Positions 53,927-62,814 of a stretch of DNA of 64,000 nt are shown here, one piece after another. Numbering within the stretch: the stretch's first letter is position 1; every line of letters begins with the position of its first letter. Origin of the DNA: Dyadobacter sediminis (GTDB taxonomy: Bacteria; Bacteroidota; Bacteroidia; Cytophagales; Spirosomataceae); NCBI RefSeq assembly GCF_005860765.1, contig NZ_VCEI01000021.1:124001-188000 (forward strand), given 5' to 3'. A program made the position numbers and the translations under genes. Below the pieces are notes generated by a model. That model was not told where the DNA came from and did no database searches. It saw only the letters and a program-made list of their open reading frames with translations.

Positions 53927-54487
53927 TCAGAGTAGAAAGTGAGCAACGCTGCTAAGGTTTTCCCTGACCATTTTTAATGCTTTGGTGAGATGTGCCTCGG
54001 CGGTTTTATGCGATATGTTGAGTTCTTTGCAAATGTCGGACAAAGAGCGGTCCTGCAATTTGTTGTACTGAAACACAAGGCGGCATTTTTCAGGCAGCTT
54101 GTTGGTAAGATTCCGGATAATTTCCAGCAAAAGCCTGTTTTCAATTTCCTGATCCATGGAAACCGAGCGTACGGCCTGCTCTTTCATGGTAAGTTCCAGT
54201 TCCAGCGCCTGTCTGGATTTGGCAAGATAACGGTAAACCTCGTAGCGGAGCATAGCCGCCAGGTACGGCTTCACGGACTGGATTTCCAGTGTCTGCCGCT
54301 TGATCCAGAACAGCATAAAAGTGTCCTGTGTGATTTCTTCGGCTATTTCTGCGGATTTTACCAGCCGGTGCGCTGCATAAAAAAGCTTGTCCCAGTAGCG
54401 GTTGTAAATTTCATCAAATGCACCTTCTTCTCCGTCCTTCATCAAAGCGGCAAGCTCTTCATCGGAGAAGTTTCGGAAATCATTCAT
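53927..54487 (-). CDS. ECF RNA polymerase sigma factor (Bacteroidota type)
   Basis: This 186-residue sigma-70-like factor has region 2 (GAFDEIYNRYWDKLFYAAHRLVKSAEIAEEITQDTFMLFW) and region 4 (LPEKCRLVFQYNKLQDRSLSDICKELNISHKTAEAHLTKAL). It should transcribe the SusC/SusD genes that follow on the same strand, under control of the FecR protein encoded next. Two in-frame ATGs lie close together; 54487 gives the usual start MNDFRNFSDEELAALMK. Confidence 0.94.
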   Translation of the reverse strand: MNDFRNFSDEELAALMKDGEEGAFDEIYNRYWDKLFYAAHRLVKSAEIAEEITQDTFMLFWIKRQTLEIQSVKPYLAAMLRYEVYRYLAKSRQALELELTMKEQAVRSVSMDQEIENRLLLEIIRNLTNKLPEKCRLVFQYNKLQDRSLSDICKELNISHKTAEAHLTKALKMVRENLSSVAHFLL

Positions 54488-54946
54488 TTTATTTACAGGT
54501 CGTTTAGGAGCGCGCTTATTTGTTTACCAAATATAAAATAAATTAACCGACAGCAAACGGGAATATCATACAATTGCAATATTAAAAATGGCGCTTGAAG
54601 TTATATGTAAGATAATTTTCTATTAATAATAAAAATATCAATATTTTATTTTGTGGTAATCAAGTTTATCCATTTGGTACTTACATTCGCTTCTGGGCAT
54701 GCATACGCGGGGTGGCGGTAACTTTGCATCCGTGTGGGTGTTTTTAAAGGTTTGCTGATCTATTTGCAGGCATTTTGTAACATTGCCGGAATTATGGCCT
54801 GTTTTCCAAAGTTCGCCAAAGCAGAAAAAGTTCCTCTGGATTTACTTAAAAGCTTGTTTGTCAGCATAAAGGATTTTATGAATTAAGGAAATAATTATCT
54901 TGTGCGAAAATGAACGACAGGCAAAACATCACTTTAAATTAGGAAT
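54488..54946. other. Divergent intergenic region between ECF sigma and XRE regulator genes
   Basis: These 459 bp are AT-rich on the sigma side. I see no gene. A TAACTTTG box on the plus strand (54719-54726) could be a promoter for the XRE-cupin gene, with a leader of about 220 nt. Confidence 0.5.
54719..54726 (+). promoter_or_regulatory. Putative -7 box (TAACTTTG) upstream of the XRE-cupin gene
   Basis: It matches TAnnTTTG; no -33 element at standard spacing. The long distance to the ATG (54947) makes this tentative. Confidence 0.3.
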
Positions 54947-55525
54947 ATGCAGGAAGACATCCTTTTCCAGATCAGTAACAAATTAAAAGAAGTAAGAAAA
55001 AATAAAGGCGTGACGCTTCAGGAAATCGCGGACGAAGCGGGCGTTACCAAAAGCCTTGTCTCGCAGATTGAAAACAGCCGGACTATTCCGTCACTGCCCG
55101 TTATGCTCGGACTGATCAAGGCGCTTGACATAGACCTGAATGTTTTTTTCAAGGACATTATTTCCACTGCGCCCGGCGAAAATGTGCTTATCCGGAGAAA
55201 GGAAGAATATCAGCCTTTTACAAAGGAAAATGCCAAGGGTTTTTTTTACCAGCGCATTTTCAGCAAGCAATTCAAGGACAATCATATCGACGTAGTGCTG
55301 CTGCGGCTGGAAAAAGATGCGCGCCGGCCCATGGTCCGTACCAATGCGTACGAGTTCAAATATGTGCTTCAAGGTTCGGTGGAATATACGGTCGGGAAAA
55401 ACAAGTATGTTCTGAATCAGGGCGATTCCATGTTTTTTGATGCCAACGAGCTGCACAATCCAAGGTGCATCGATTGCGGCGAGGTTTTGCTGCTTGTCAT
55501 TTATTTCTTCAATGAGGCGCAGTAA
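54947..55525 (+). CDS. XRE-family HTH regulator with C-terminal cupin domain
   Basis: This 192-residue protein has an N-terminal helix-turn-helix (LKEVRKNKGVTLQEIADEAGVTKSLVSQIENSRTIPSLP, residues 11-50) and a C-terminal small-molecule-binding cupin (about 110-185, LQGSVEYTVGKNKYVLNQGDSMFFDANELHNP). This layout is common in regulators of catabolic genes. It is first in a plus-strand run with a PhnX-like hydrolase and an FAD oxidoreductase and is their most likely regulator. A 297-bp AT-rich gap separates it from the next gene, leaving room for an operator. Confidence 0.92.
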   Translation: MQEDILFQISNKLKEVRKNKGVTLQEIADEAGVTKSLVSQIENSRTIPSLPVMLGLIKALDIDLNVFFKDIISTAPGENVLIRRKEEYQPFTKENAKGFFYQRIFSKQFKDNHIDVVLLRLEKDARRPMVRTNAYEFKYVLQGSVEYTVGKNKYVLNQGDSMFFDANELHNPRCIDCGEVLLLVIYFFNEAQ

Positions 55526-55620
55526 ACGTACTTTGTTTTAAATTCTCTCAAAAGTTAAATATTAATTAACATTCTCTTAATCTGATTTCGGTTTTTGTGC
55601 TGCATCTTTGTATGCTGAAT

Positions 55621-55647
55621 AATGTAAATGAATGTTTACTTAACATT
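55621..55647. promoter_or_regulatory. Nested inverted repeat in the gap before the PhnX-like gene
   Basis: GTAAA (55624-55628) and TTTAC (55635-55639) are separated by 6 nt and lie inside AATGT...ACATT (55621-55625 and 55643-55647). It could be an operator for the XRE-cupin regulator. The sequence is AT-rich, so chance is not excluded. Confidence 0.25.
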
Positions 55648-55822
55648 TGGTGCTATTTTATTTGCATTCTGAATAATAAACTTATATTTTTAAGCCTCAT
55701 AAGATTTACAGCCGAATTTTTAGCAACTTGAATCGTTTAATATTACTTTACAATATTCAGGATTTATCATTTTGGTTTAGGTAGCATATAAGTTTAAATC
55801 AGTTCACTAATATTCAGGTAAG

Positions 55823-56533
55823 ATGTTTACAGAACTTGTTGTTTTTGACATGGCGGGAACCACGGTCAGGGACAAAAATTACGTGGGAATTGCATTTCAG
55901 CAAGCCATGAAATCGCGCGGCTACGACATTACGCCGGAAGATGTAAATCCGTTGATGGGTTATCAGAAACCGCTGGCGATAAAAATGATTCTCGAGATGC
56001 GGGAAGAGGATAAAAGCAAAATCACGGATGCACTGATTTCGGAAATCCATGCGGAGTTTGTGCAGCACATGCTTCATTTTTACAGTACGACACAGGACAT
56101 TGCGCCGCTTCCGGGTGTGGAGGAAACTTTTGGTGCATTGCGTAAAAAAGGCATTAAGATAGCGCTGAACACCGGCTTTTCCAGAGATATCGCGGATGTA
56201 ATTGTGGACCGGCTTGGCTGGAAGGATAAAATAGACATGCTGGTTGCGAGTGACGAAGTGCCAAACGGCCGGCCATACCCGGACATGATCCGGAAAATCA
56301 TGCATGCGCTGAAAATTGATTCTCCCGAAAAAGTGGCGAAAGTAGGTGATACCGAAGTAGATGTGAATGAAGGCATCAATGCCGGCTGCAAGTATGTGAT
56401 CGGGATTACAACGGGCGCTTTTACGCGTGAAGAATTACTGCCTTACGGCCCGACGCACATCATCGACAACATTGCGGACATAATCGGGATTATTTCAGAG
56501 AGCAATGCGTATGCGGCTCAGAAAAGTTTGTAG
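55823..56533 (+). CDS. PhnX-like (phosphonatase-like) HAD hydrolase
   Basis: This 236-residue HAD-superfamily protein starts with VVFDMAGTTVRD. Asp9 is the nucleophile and the +2 residue is Ala, as in phosphonoacetaldehyde hydrolase PhnX, rather than the Asp of ordinary HAD phosphatases. In the cap domain MGYQK places Lys49 where PhnX has its Schiff-base lysine (MGLLK). NTGFSRD, GRPYPDMI and KVGDTEVDVNEG complete the HAD motifs. It matches the phosphonatase-like hydrolase group (TIGR03351), whose substrate is thought to be related to phosphonoacetaldehyde. It lies 19 bp before the FAD oxidoreductase gene. Confidence 0.88.
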   Translation: MFTELVVFDMAGTTVRDKNYVGIAFQQAMKSRGYDITPEDVNPLMGYQKPLAIKMILEMREEDKSKITDALISEIHAEFVQHMLHFYSTTQDIAPLPGVEETFGALRKKGIKIALNTGFSRDIADVIVDRLGWKDKIDMLVASDEVPNGRPYPDMIRKIMHALKIDSPEKVAKVGDTEVDVNEGINAGCKYVIGITTGAFTREELLPYGPTHIIDNIADIIGIISESNAYAAQKSL

Positions 56534-56552
56534 GCGATTAATTTGAATCAGA

Positions 56553-57683
56553 ATGAATAAATCTGCTATTGTCATCGGAGCAGGAATTGTCGGGCTTGCA
56601 ACCGCAAGGGCGCTGGCTGTCAGAAATTATAAAGTAACCGTTATTGAAAGGTCGTCCAAGGCAATAGGCGCTTCCATCCGTAACTTCGGAATGGTGTGGC
56701 CGATTGGTCAGCCGGAAGGAAAGCTGTACGAAAGGGCTTTGCATGCCAAAAGCATCTGGAAAGAAATGCTGGCGGGAGCCGGATGCTGGTCGTATGAAGG
56801 CGGAAGTCTGCATATGGCTTACCGGCAGGATGAAATGGAGGTGCTGGAACAATTTGCGGCAGTAAGCCAGTACAGGCCGGTCAGCGTGCTGAGTGCGGAG
56901 GAAACTTTGGCAAAATCACCGGCAGTTAACGGCAAGGATTTGCTTGGTTCCCTGTTTTCGGCAGATGAAATGATTGTCGATCCGCGGGAAGCAATTGCCG
57001 AAATTCCCGGATTCCTGCAGTCGGCTTTGAATGTTGATTTTATCTGGGATACGGCCATTTCGGAAATAGATTATCCGAATGTTTATTCCGGTAGAAAAAG
57101 CTGGTCGGCGGACGAACTATTCGTTTGCAGCGGACAGGATTTTGAAACGCTTTATCCTGAAAAATTTTCCGAGGCGCCGCTTACCAAATGCAAGCTTCAG
57201 ATGCTCAGGCTTGAAGCACAGCCGGATAACTGGAAAATAGGGCCATCATTGTGCGGCGGACTTTCACTTATTCATTACCACGGGTTCAGAGCGGCAGCGT
57301 CCCTGGCCGGGCTGAAAGAACGCTACGAAAAAGAATACAGCGAATATTTGAAATGGGGAATTCACGTCATGGCTTCACAAAACGGGCTGGGCGAAATCAC
57401 AGTCGGTGATTCGCACGAATACGCACTGACGTTCGAGCCGTTTGACAGAGAATTTATCAATACGATGATTCTGGATTATCTCGGAACATTCGCACAGTTC
57501 AGATCGCCGAAGGTTTTTCAGACATGGCACGGAATATACCCGAAAATGACCAACGGACAGTCGGAAATCGTAATAAAGCCGGAAAGCGGGGTAACGATTA
57601 TCAACGGTTTGGGCGGCAACGGAATGACCTTGTCATTTGGCTTGTGCGATGAAGTGATTGGTGGTACTTACCGGGCTTTATAG
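56553..57683 (+). CDS. TIGR03364-type FAD-dependent oxidoreductase (phosphonate-associated, DAO-like)
   Basis: This 376-residue protein has the FAD-binding start AIVIGAGIVGLATARALA and the subgroup-specific ASIRNFGMVWPIGQP, ending with VTIINGLGGNGMTLSFG near the C-terminus. The family belongs to the D-amino-acid-oxidase superfamily. This subgroup is known to sit beside the PhnX-like hydrolase group and is proposed to deaminate an aminophosphonate oxidatively. Here it follows such a hydrolase by 19 bp, the same pairing. The exact amine is not known. It is cytoplasmic. Confidence 0.88.
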   Translation: MNKSAIVIGAGIVGLATARALAVRNYKVTVIERSSKAIGASIRNFGMVWPIGQPEGKLYERALHAKSIWKEMLAGAGCWSYEGGSLHMAYRQDEMEVLEQFAAVSQYRPVSVLSAEETLAKSPAVNGKDLLGSLFSADEMIVDPREAIAEIPGFLQSALNVDFIWDTAISEIDYPNVYSGRKSWSADELFVCSGQDFETLYPEKFSEAPLTKCKLQMLRLEAQPDNWKIGPSLCGGLSLIHYHGFRAAASLAGLKERYEKEYSEYLKWGIHVMASQNGLGEITVGDSHEYALTFEPFDREFINTMILDYLGTFAQFRSPKVFQTWHGIYPKMTNGQSEIVIKPESGVTIINGLGGNGMTLSFGLCDEVIGGTYRAL

Positions 57684-57849
57684 AAGGGAAAAGTCAGATG
57701 TAGCACAGTGCTGAAAGCATAAAAATATGGATCAGGAATGCAGGACGGGCTTATAAGGTCGGAAGCCAGCGGATTTTGTTTTGATTTAACAGCCGGAGTT
57801 TTTCAACAGACTTGCGGCCTCAGCTGAACACAATAAACCAATCATATTT

Positions 57850-60800
57850 ATGAAAGCTACATTTACTGAATCCATTCCTCTGATGCGGTACGGATGGCTT
57901 GCCTTGGGCATGATCGTCACGACCCATGCAGCGCTGCTGGCCGGAGGTACGACAAACCGGCTTGCCTCAGAAAACAAAATAACAGGAAATTCAGGGAATT
58001 CACGTGCTGCGTATGTCGGTATAACGTTAGGGAAAAAGGCGACTTCAGTCCTGGATGTAAACGGTGTTGTCAGAGATAAAAACGGTCAGGCGCTTCCCGG
58101 TGTAAACATCATTGTAAAAAATTCCCAGAAAGGAACTACAACGAATGCAAACGGCGAATTTTCCATTTCCGTTGATTCGGAAAACGACGTGCTGGTTTTT
58201 TCTTTTATCGGATATAAAACGCAGCAGTTTGTCGTCGGAAACCAGAAAGAACTGGCAATTACGTTGCAGGAAGATACCAACGTACTGGACGAAGTTGTCG
58301 TAACGGCTTTGGGTATAACAAGAGAGAAAAAATCGCTTGGCTATGCCACGCAGCAGGTTACCGGAGAAATACTGAACGAATCGCCAGCCACGAACTTTGT
58401 CAATAACCTTTCGGGGAAAGTCGCCGGCGTGAACATCAGTAGCGCAGGCGGTGTGGGTTCTTCTTCCCGGATTACGATCCGCGGAGAATCTTCCTTGTCC
58501 ATTATGAGCAATCAGCCGCTTTTCGTCATTGACGGCGTGCCCATCGGCAATGACGGCACGAGCAACACCGGAAGTGCCGATTACGGAAACAGTTCTTCGG
58601 AAATCAATCCCGCCGACATCGAATCCATTAATGTGCTGAAAGGCCCGGCCGCTGCTGCCTTGTACGGCTCGCGTGCCGCGCGGGGTGCCATTGTGATTAC
58701 GACCAAAAAAGGCAGCAACCGCAAAGGGCTGGGCGTAAGCTTCAATTCCTATTTCTTTGGCGAAAGTGTCGGAAGACTTCCGAAATTTCAGAACGACTTC
58801 GGGCAGGGAAACAACGGCAAATACGAGGGTTCCAACTTCGGTGCAAGCTGGTCTGCGTACCCGAGCGGCGATAACGACGATTACGATGAAAGCTGGGGCC
58901 CGCGCATGAACATCGGGACTACGGAAGCGCAGTTTGACTCACCGACTACAAACGGTTTCCGCGGCGGCGACGTTGCCATCAACAACCGGGGTGATATCAT
59001 TCGGACACCATGGGTTTCACAGCCGGATAACATCAAGGATTTTTTCAAAAGCGGATCCAAATATTATAACAACCTTGCATTTTCCGGCGGCAATGAAAAC
59101 GGCGATTACCGGCTTTCACTGACTTCTCTGAATGAAAAAGGCGTTATCCCGAACAACAACCTGAACCGTTATCAGGTCAATCTGAACAGCAGTTATCATC
59201 TTACGAAGAAACTGACTTCTTCCATTAATATCAATTACGTAAAACAAAGCAGTACCAACCGTCCCGACAACGGCTACGGCCGCAATACGTTCATGTATTT
59301 TTTTACGTGGATGGGAAGAAATGTCAACATCAACAGTCTGCGGAATTACTGGCAGCCGGGGCTGGAAGGCGTCAGGCAGTTTCAGTACAACTATGGCGAA
59401 AACCACAACAATCCTTTTTTCCTGCAGTATGAAAATACCAAAGGCCAGAACAAGGACCGCGTTTACGGAAACATTGCGCTGGAATATGCCTTTACCGATC
59501 ACCTGAAACTGAAACTGCGTTCTGCGGCGGATCTTTACAACGATTTCCGGCCGATGCAATGGGCGGTGAGCACCGTGGATGTGGAAAGCGGAAGTTACTC
59601 ATTTACCGAAATCAAGAACGAAGAACGGAACACAGATTTTCTTCTAACGTATACCAATGCATTTGGTAACGGTGATTTTGGCTACACCTTTTCAGCCGGC
59701 GGCAACCGTTTCGACAATTCCGGACACAGCGAAAGCACCACTGCGCCGCAGCTGCTGATTCCCGGCATTTACACGATCCAGAATGCGGCGAGCCCTTTAA
59801 CGGGTTATTCCAGCAGCTATAAAAAGCGGATCAACAGCGTTTACGGCGTGGCTAATTTCAATTACAAAGATCTGGTTTATCTGGACATCAATGCGCGGAA
59901 TGACTGGTCGAGTACGCTTCCAAAGAATAACAATTCCTACTTTTATCCGTCCGTTGGCCTGAATACAAACCTTAAAAGCATTCTGAATCTGCCGAAAGGA
60001 ATCAGTCAGGCGCAGTTGCGCGGAAGCTGGGCGCAGGTCGGAAACGATACGGGTCCTTATTCCATTTACAATACGTACGGCAATGCAAGTCCGTGGGCAA
60101 ACAACTATGCGCTCGTTGGGCCGGGATCGTTGCTGAACCCGAATCTTAAGCCGGAAATCACTTCTACGTATGAGTTTGGAGCGGCAGTCGGCTTTTTTAA
60201 CAATCGTCTGGGGCTGGATGTGACTTATTACGATATCCGTTCCAAAAACCAGATCATCAGCCTGCCGCTTGTTCAGAGTTCGGGTGCAACTTCCAAGCAG
60301 ATCAATGCCGGACAAATCAAAAATACCGGTGTGGAGATCATGATCAATTCGACACCGGTCAGTACGGCCAGTTTCAAATGGAATTTCAATATCAACTGGT
60401 CGCATAATACCGGAAAAATCGTTTCGCTGACAAGCGAGGTGGACAAGATCGTTCAGGCTGCGCCGGGTGAAGATGCGTCCATTCAGGCGAGAGTAGGCGA
60501 GAAAATGGGTGCGATCTGGGGCCCGGGTTATCAGCGCGTTGCGGACGGACCTATGAAAGGCGAGATCATTATTTTTAACGATGCTTATCCGCGGCCGACT
60601 TCCGAAGACATTCATCTTGGAAACTATAACCCGGACTGGATCGCAGGGATTTATAATCAGCTTACGTATAAAAACATCAGTCTGAACTTTGCTTTCGGCG
60701 GTCAGTTCGGCGGCGAATTTATTTCCCGTTTTTTCAACAAGGCGGCGGGAGCCGGACAATTGGAAGAAAGTGCAATGGGCCGTTCTGCGCGTGCTGCCGG

Positions 60801-61230
60801 AACGGAATATGACGCACCGTATTACATTCCGGGCGCTGCACAAATGGAAGACGGAAGCTTTCAGCCGAATAATACAAGCACGGACGGAACATACAGCGCA
60901 GGCGTTTACGGAACCAATGCCCGCTATTTTATCAAAAAACCGTTAGACCATATTTCAGAAGCACAGATTTTCAGTTCCACGTATTTCAAGCTGAGAGAAT
61001 TGTCGCTCGGGTACAGCTTACCGACCAAATGGATTTCGGGCAAGTACATTAAAAATGCAAGGATTTCCGTAACGGGAAGGAACCTGCTGTTATTTACGCC
61101 GAAAAGCAACAGGCATTTTGATCCGGAAGTGGCCACAGCTACATCGGGCGGCGGTCTGATCCCCGGTTTTGAAAATATGAGTACGCCTTCCACAAGGGAA
61201 ATGGGTGTGAGTATCAATCTGAATTTCTGA
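57850..61230 (+). CDS. SusC/RagA-type TonB-dependent receptor of the phosphonate-like locus
   Basis: This 1126-residue protein has an unusually long N-terminal lead. A membrane segment at about 14-32 (GWLALGMIVTTHAALLAGG) follows 13 residues and precedes a ~45-residue linker. The carboxypeptidase-like domain (about 75-150) has FIGYKTQQF, the plug starts VTALGITREKKSLGYATQ, and LYGSRAARGAIVITTKKG is the SusC signature. The barrel ends MGVSINLNF. It lacks an STN domain, so it is not tied to sigma/FecR control. It lies 166 bp after the FAD oxidoreductase gene and 21 bp before its SusD partner. Paralogue of the SusC at 1-3108. Confidence 0.95.
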   Translation: MKATFTESIPLMRYGWLALGMIVTTHAALLAGGTTNRLASENKITGNSGNSRAAYVGITLGKKATSVLDVNGVVRDKNGQALPGVNIIVKNSQKGTTTNANGEFSISVDSENDVLVFSFIGYKTQQFVVGNQKELAITLQEDTNVLDEVVVTALGITREKKSLGYATQQVTGEILNESPATNFVNNLSGKVAGVNISSAGGVGSSSRITIRGESSLSIMSNQPLFVIDGVPIGNDGTSNTGSADYGNSSSEINPADIESINVLKGPAAAALYGSRAARGAIVITTKKGSNRKGLGVSFNSYFFGESVGRLPKFQNDFGQGNNGKYEGSNFGASWSAYPSGDNDDYDESWGPRMNIGTTEAQFDSPTTNGFRGGDVAINNRGDIIRTPWVSQPDNIKDFFKSGSKYYNNLAFSGGNENGDYRLSLTSLNEKGVIPNNNLNRYQVNLNSSYHLTKKLTSSININYVKQSSTNRPDNGYGRNTFMYFFTWMGRNVNINSLRNYWQPGLEGVRQFQYNYGENHNNPFFLQYENTKGQNKDRVYGNIALEYAFTDHLKLKLRSAADLYNDFRPMQWAVSTVDVESGSYSFTEIKNEERNTDFLLTYTNAFGNGDFGYTFSAGGNRFDNSGHSESTTAPQLLIPGIYTIQNAASPLTGYSSSYKKRINSVYGVANFNYKDLVYLDINARNDWSSTLPKNNNSYFYPSVGLNTNLKSILNLPKGISQAQLRGSWAQVGNDTGPYSIYNTYGNASPWANNYALVGPGSLLNPNLKPEITSTYEFGAAVGFFNNRLGLDVTYYDIRSKNQIISLPLVQSSGATSKQINAGQIKNTGVEIMINSTPVSTASFKWNFNINWSHNTGKIVSLTSEVDKIVQAAPGEDASIQARVGEKMGAIWGPGYQRVADGPMKGEIIIFNDAYPRPTSEDIHLGNYNPDWIAGIYNQLTYKNISLNFAFGGQFGGEFISRFFNKAAGAGQLEESAMGRSARAAGTEYDAPYYIPGAAQMEDGSFQPNNTSTDGTYSAGVYGTNARYFIKKPLDHISEAQIFSSTYFKLRELSLGYSLPTKWISGKYIKNARISVTGRNLLLFTPKSNRHFDPEVATATSGGGLIPGFENMSTPSTREMGVSINLNF

Positions 61231-61251
61231 ACAGTTTAAAACCTTGTGATC

Positions 61252-62796
61252 ATGAAAAAGTCTTGCTATATACTCTTTTTTGTCCTGCTTACGGGAGTAA
61301 GCTGTACAAAGGATTTTGAAGAAATCAATACCAATCCCAATTCGCCGGATAAAGTGACCAATGTCGGTCTGCTTTTGCCAAACGTGATCCGCAGTGCGGT
61401 AAACAGCCATTACGACAATTCCTACAACCGCGGAAGTGTCGCTGCCAACATGCTGGCTTCCGATTATGCCAGTAATTTCAGCAACTGGGCGCGTTCGGAT
61501 GCAAGCAGTTATTTTTTCTGGAATTATTATGATTACATCCGAGATCTGAACGAGGTCATCAGCATTGCCGAAACGCAGGATCAGAAAAGTTACAAAGGAA
61601 TTGCATTGGTGCTCCGTTCCTGGATGTTTCAGTGCCTGACTGATCTGTACGGCCCGATTCCTTTTCGGGAAGCTGCCAATGCAAAGCTGACGGGCATCAG
61701 TGCGCCGAAATTCGAGCAGCAGGAAGCGGTGTATGCCGGCTTGCTGGCCGATCTGGAAGAAGCCAATAATCTGCTTGGAAGCACAAACGAGCCTGTAACC
61801 GGCGATATTCTGTACAATGGAAATATGGCGAACTGGAAAAAGTTTGCAAACAGCCTGCGATTGCGTTTGCTGCTGCGCCAGTCAGAAAGAGTAGATCCGG
61901 CTGCGGCCATGAAAGCCATTGTTGAAAATCCTGCCAAATATCCGTTGTTCACTTCCTACGAAGATCAGGCAGCATTGCAGTATCTCGTAGATCGTCCGTC
62001 GAACGAATCTCCTTTTTACCGTTCCGGCAACGGCGGAACCAATACAAAAGTCACCAAGCAATTGGTTGATTATCTGAAAGCATTGAACGATACTCGATTG
62101 TATGCTTATGCATTGCCAACACCTGCAAGCAGCGCCGTGGATGCAAACGGCAACCGCCCCGATCCTAAAAACTTTCAGTATGCGGGCGACCTGAACGGCA
62201 TCGGAAATTTCCCGGACAACAACCTTACTTCGCCGACGGGCATGTTGTGGATGTCTATTCAGTATTCACCCGATCTGGCGTCTGCAACGGCCGGACAGGG
62301 AATCATCATCAGTTACTCGGAAGTACAGTTTATTCTGGCGGAAGCAGCTGAAAAGGGATTTATTGCAGGCGGATCGGCAGCGGCGGAAACGTATTACAAA
62401 AACGGCATCAAAGATCAGTTCAAGTATTACAGCAGCCGCATTTCGTCCAACTTGGCAACTTCTTATCTGAAACTTACGCCCGCGAGCATTTCGGTGAGTG
62501 ACAGCTATTTTACACAACCCGCCGTTGCCTATGCCGGAACGCAGCCGCAGAAACTGGAAAAAATCGCCCTGCAGAAATGGATCTCACTTTATATGGTCGG
62601 TTATGAAGCCTGGTCGGAATGGCGGCGCACCGGATTTCCTGCTATTCCCGTTGGCCCGATTGGTCCCGGTTATGTGCCAAGAAGGATTTTGTACCCTGCG
62701 GATGAAATCAGGATTAATCAGGCAAATTACAATGAAGCCGTAAGCTGGCTTGGCGCAGATGATCTGAAAACGCGCGTCTGGTGGGATAAACAGTAA
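61252..62796 (+). CDS. SusD/RagB-family outer-membrane lipoprotein (SusD-like_2 type)
   Basis: This 514-residue protein is read from the ATG at 61252 (MKKSCYILFFVLLTGVSC); a GTG two codons upstream is also in frame. The lipobox Cys is at residue 18. NTNPNSPDKV follows at once, typical of the PF12771 SusD-like group. FQCLTDLYGPIPFREA and WISLYMVGYEAWSEWRRTGFP are conserved family segments. It should bind the imported molecule at the cell surface as the partner of the SusC just upstream. An exported phosphatase-like lipoprotein follows 18 bp later. Confidence 0.94.
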   Translation: MKKSCYILFFVLLTGVSCTKDFEEINTNPNSPDKVTNVGLLLPNVIRSAVNSHYDNSYNRGSVAANMLASDYASNFSNWARSDASSYFFWNYYDYIRDLNEVISIAETQDQKSYKGIALVLRSWMFQCLTDLYGPIPFREAANAKLTGISAPKFEQQEAVYAGLLADLEEANNLLGSTNEPVTGDILYNGNMANWKKFANSLRLRLLLRQSERVDPAAAMKAIVENPAKYPLFTSYEDQAALQYLVDRPSNESPFYRSGNGGTNTKVTKQLVDYLKALNDTRLYAYALPTPASSAVDANGNRPDPKNFQYAGDLNGIGNFPDNNLTSPTGMLWMSIQYSPDLASATAGQGIIISYSEVQFILAEAAEKGFIAGGSAAAETYYKNGIKDQFKYYSSRISSNLATSYLKLTPASISVSDSYFTQPAVAYAGTQPQKLEKIALQKWISLYMVGYEAWSEWRRTGFPAIPVGPIGPGYVPRRILYPADEIRINQANYNEAVSWLGADDLKTRVWWDKQ

Positions 62797-62814
62797 TACG
62801 TTAACTTAAAAACT

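Noticed and set aside
59797-60843. 348-codon open frame on the minus strand
   Set aside because: Antisense to the SusC gene at 57850-61230; the product has no recognisable domain and typical shadow composition.
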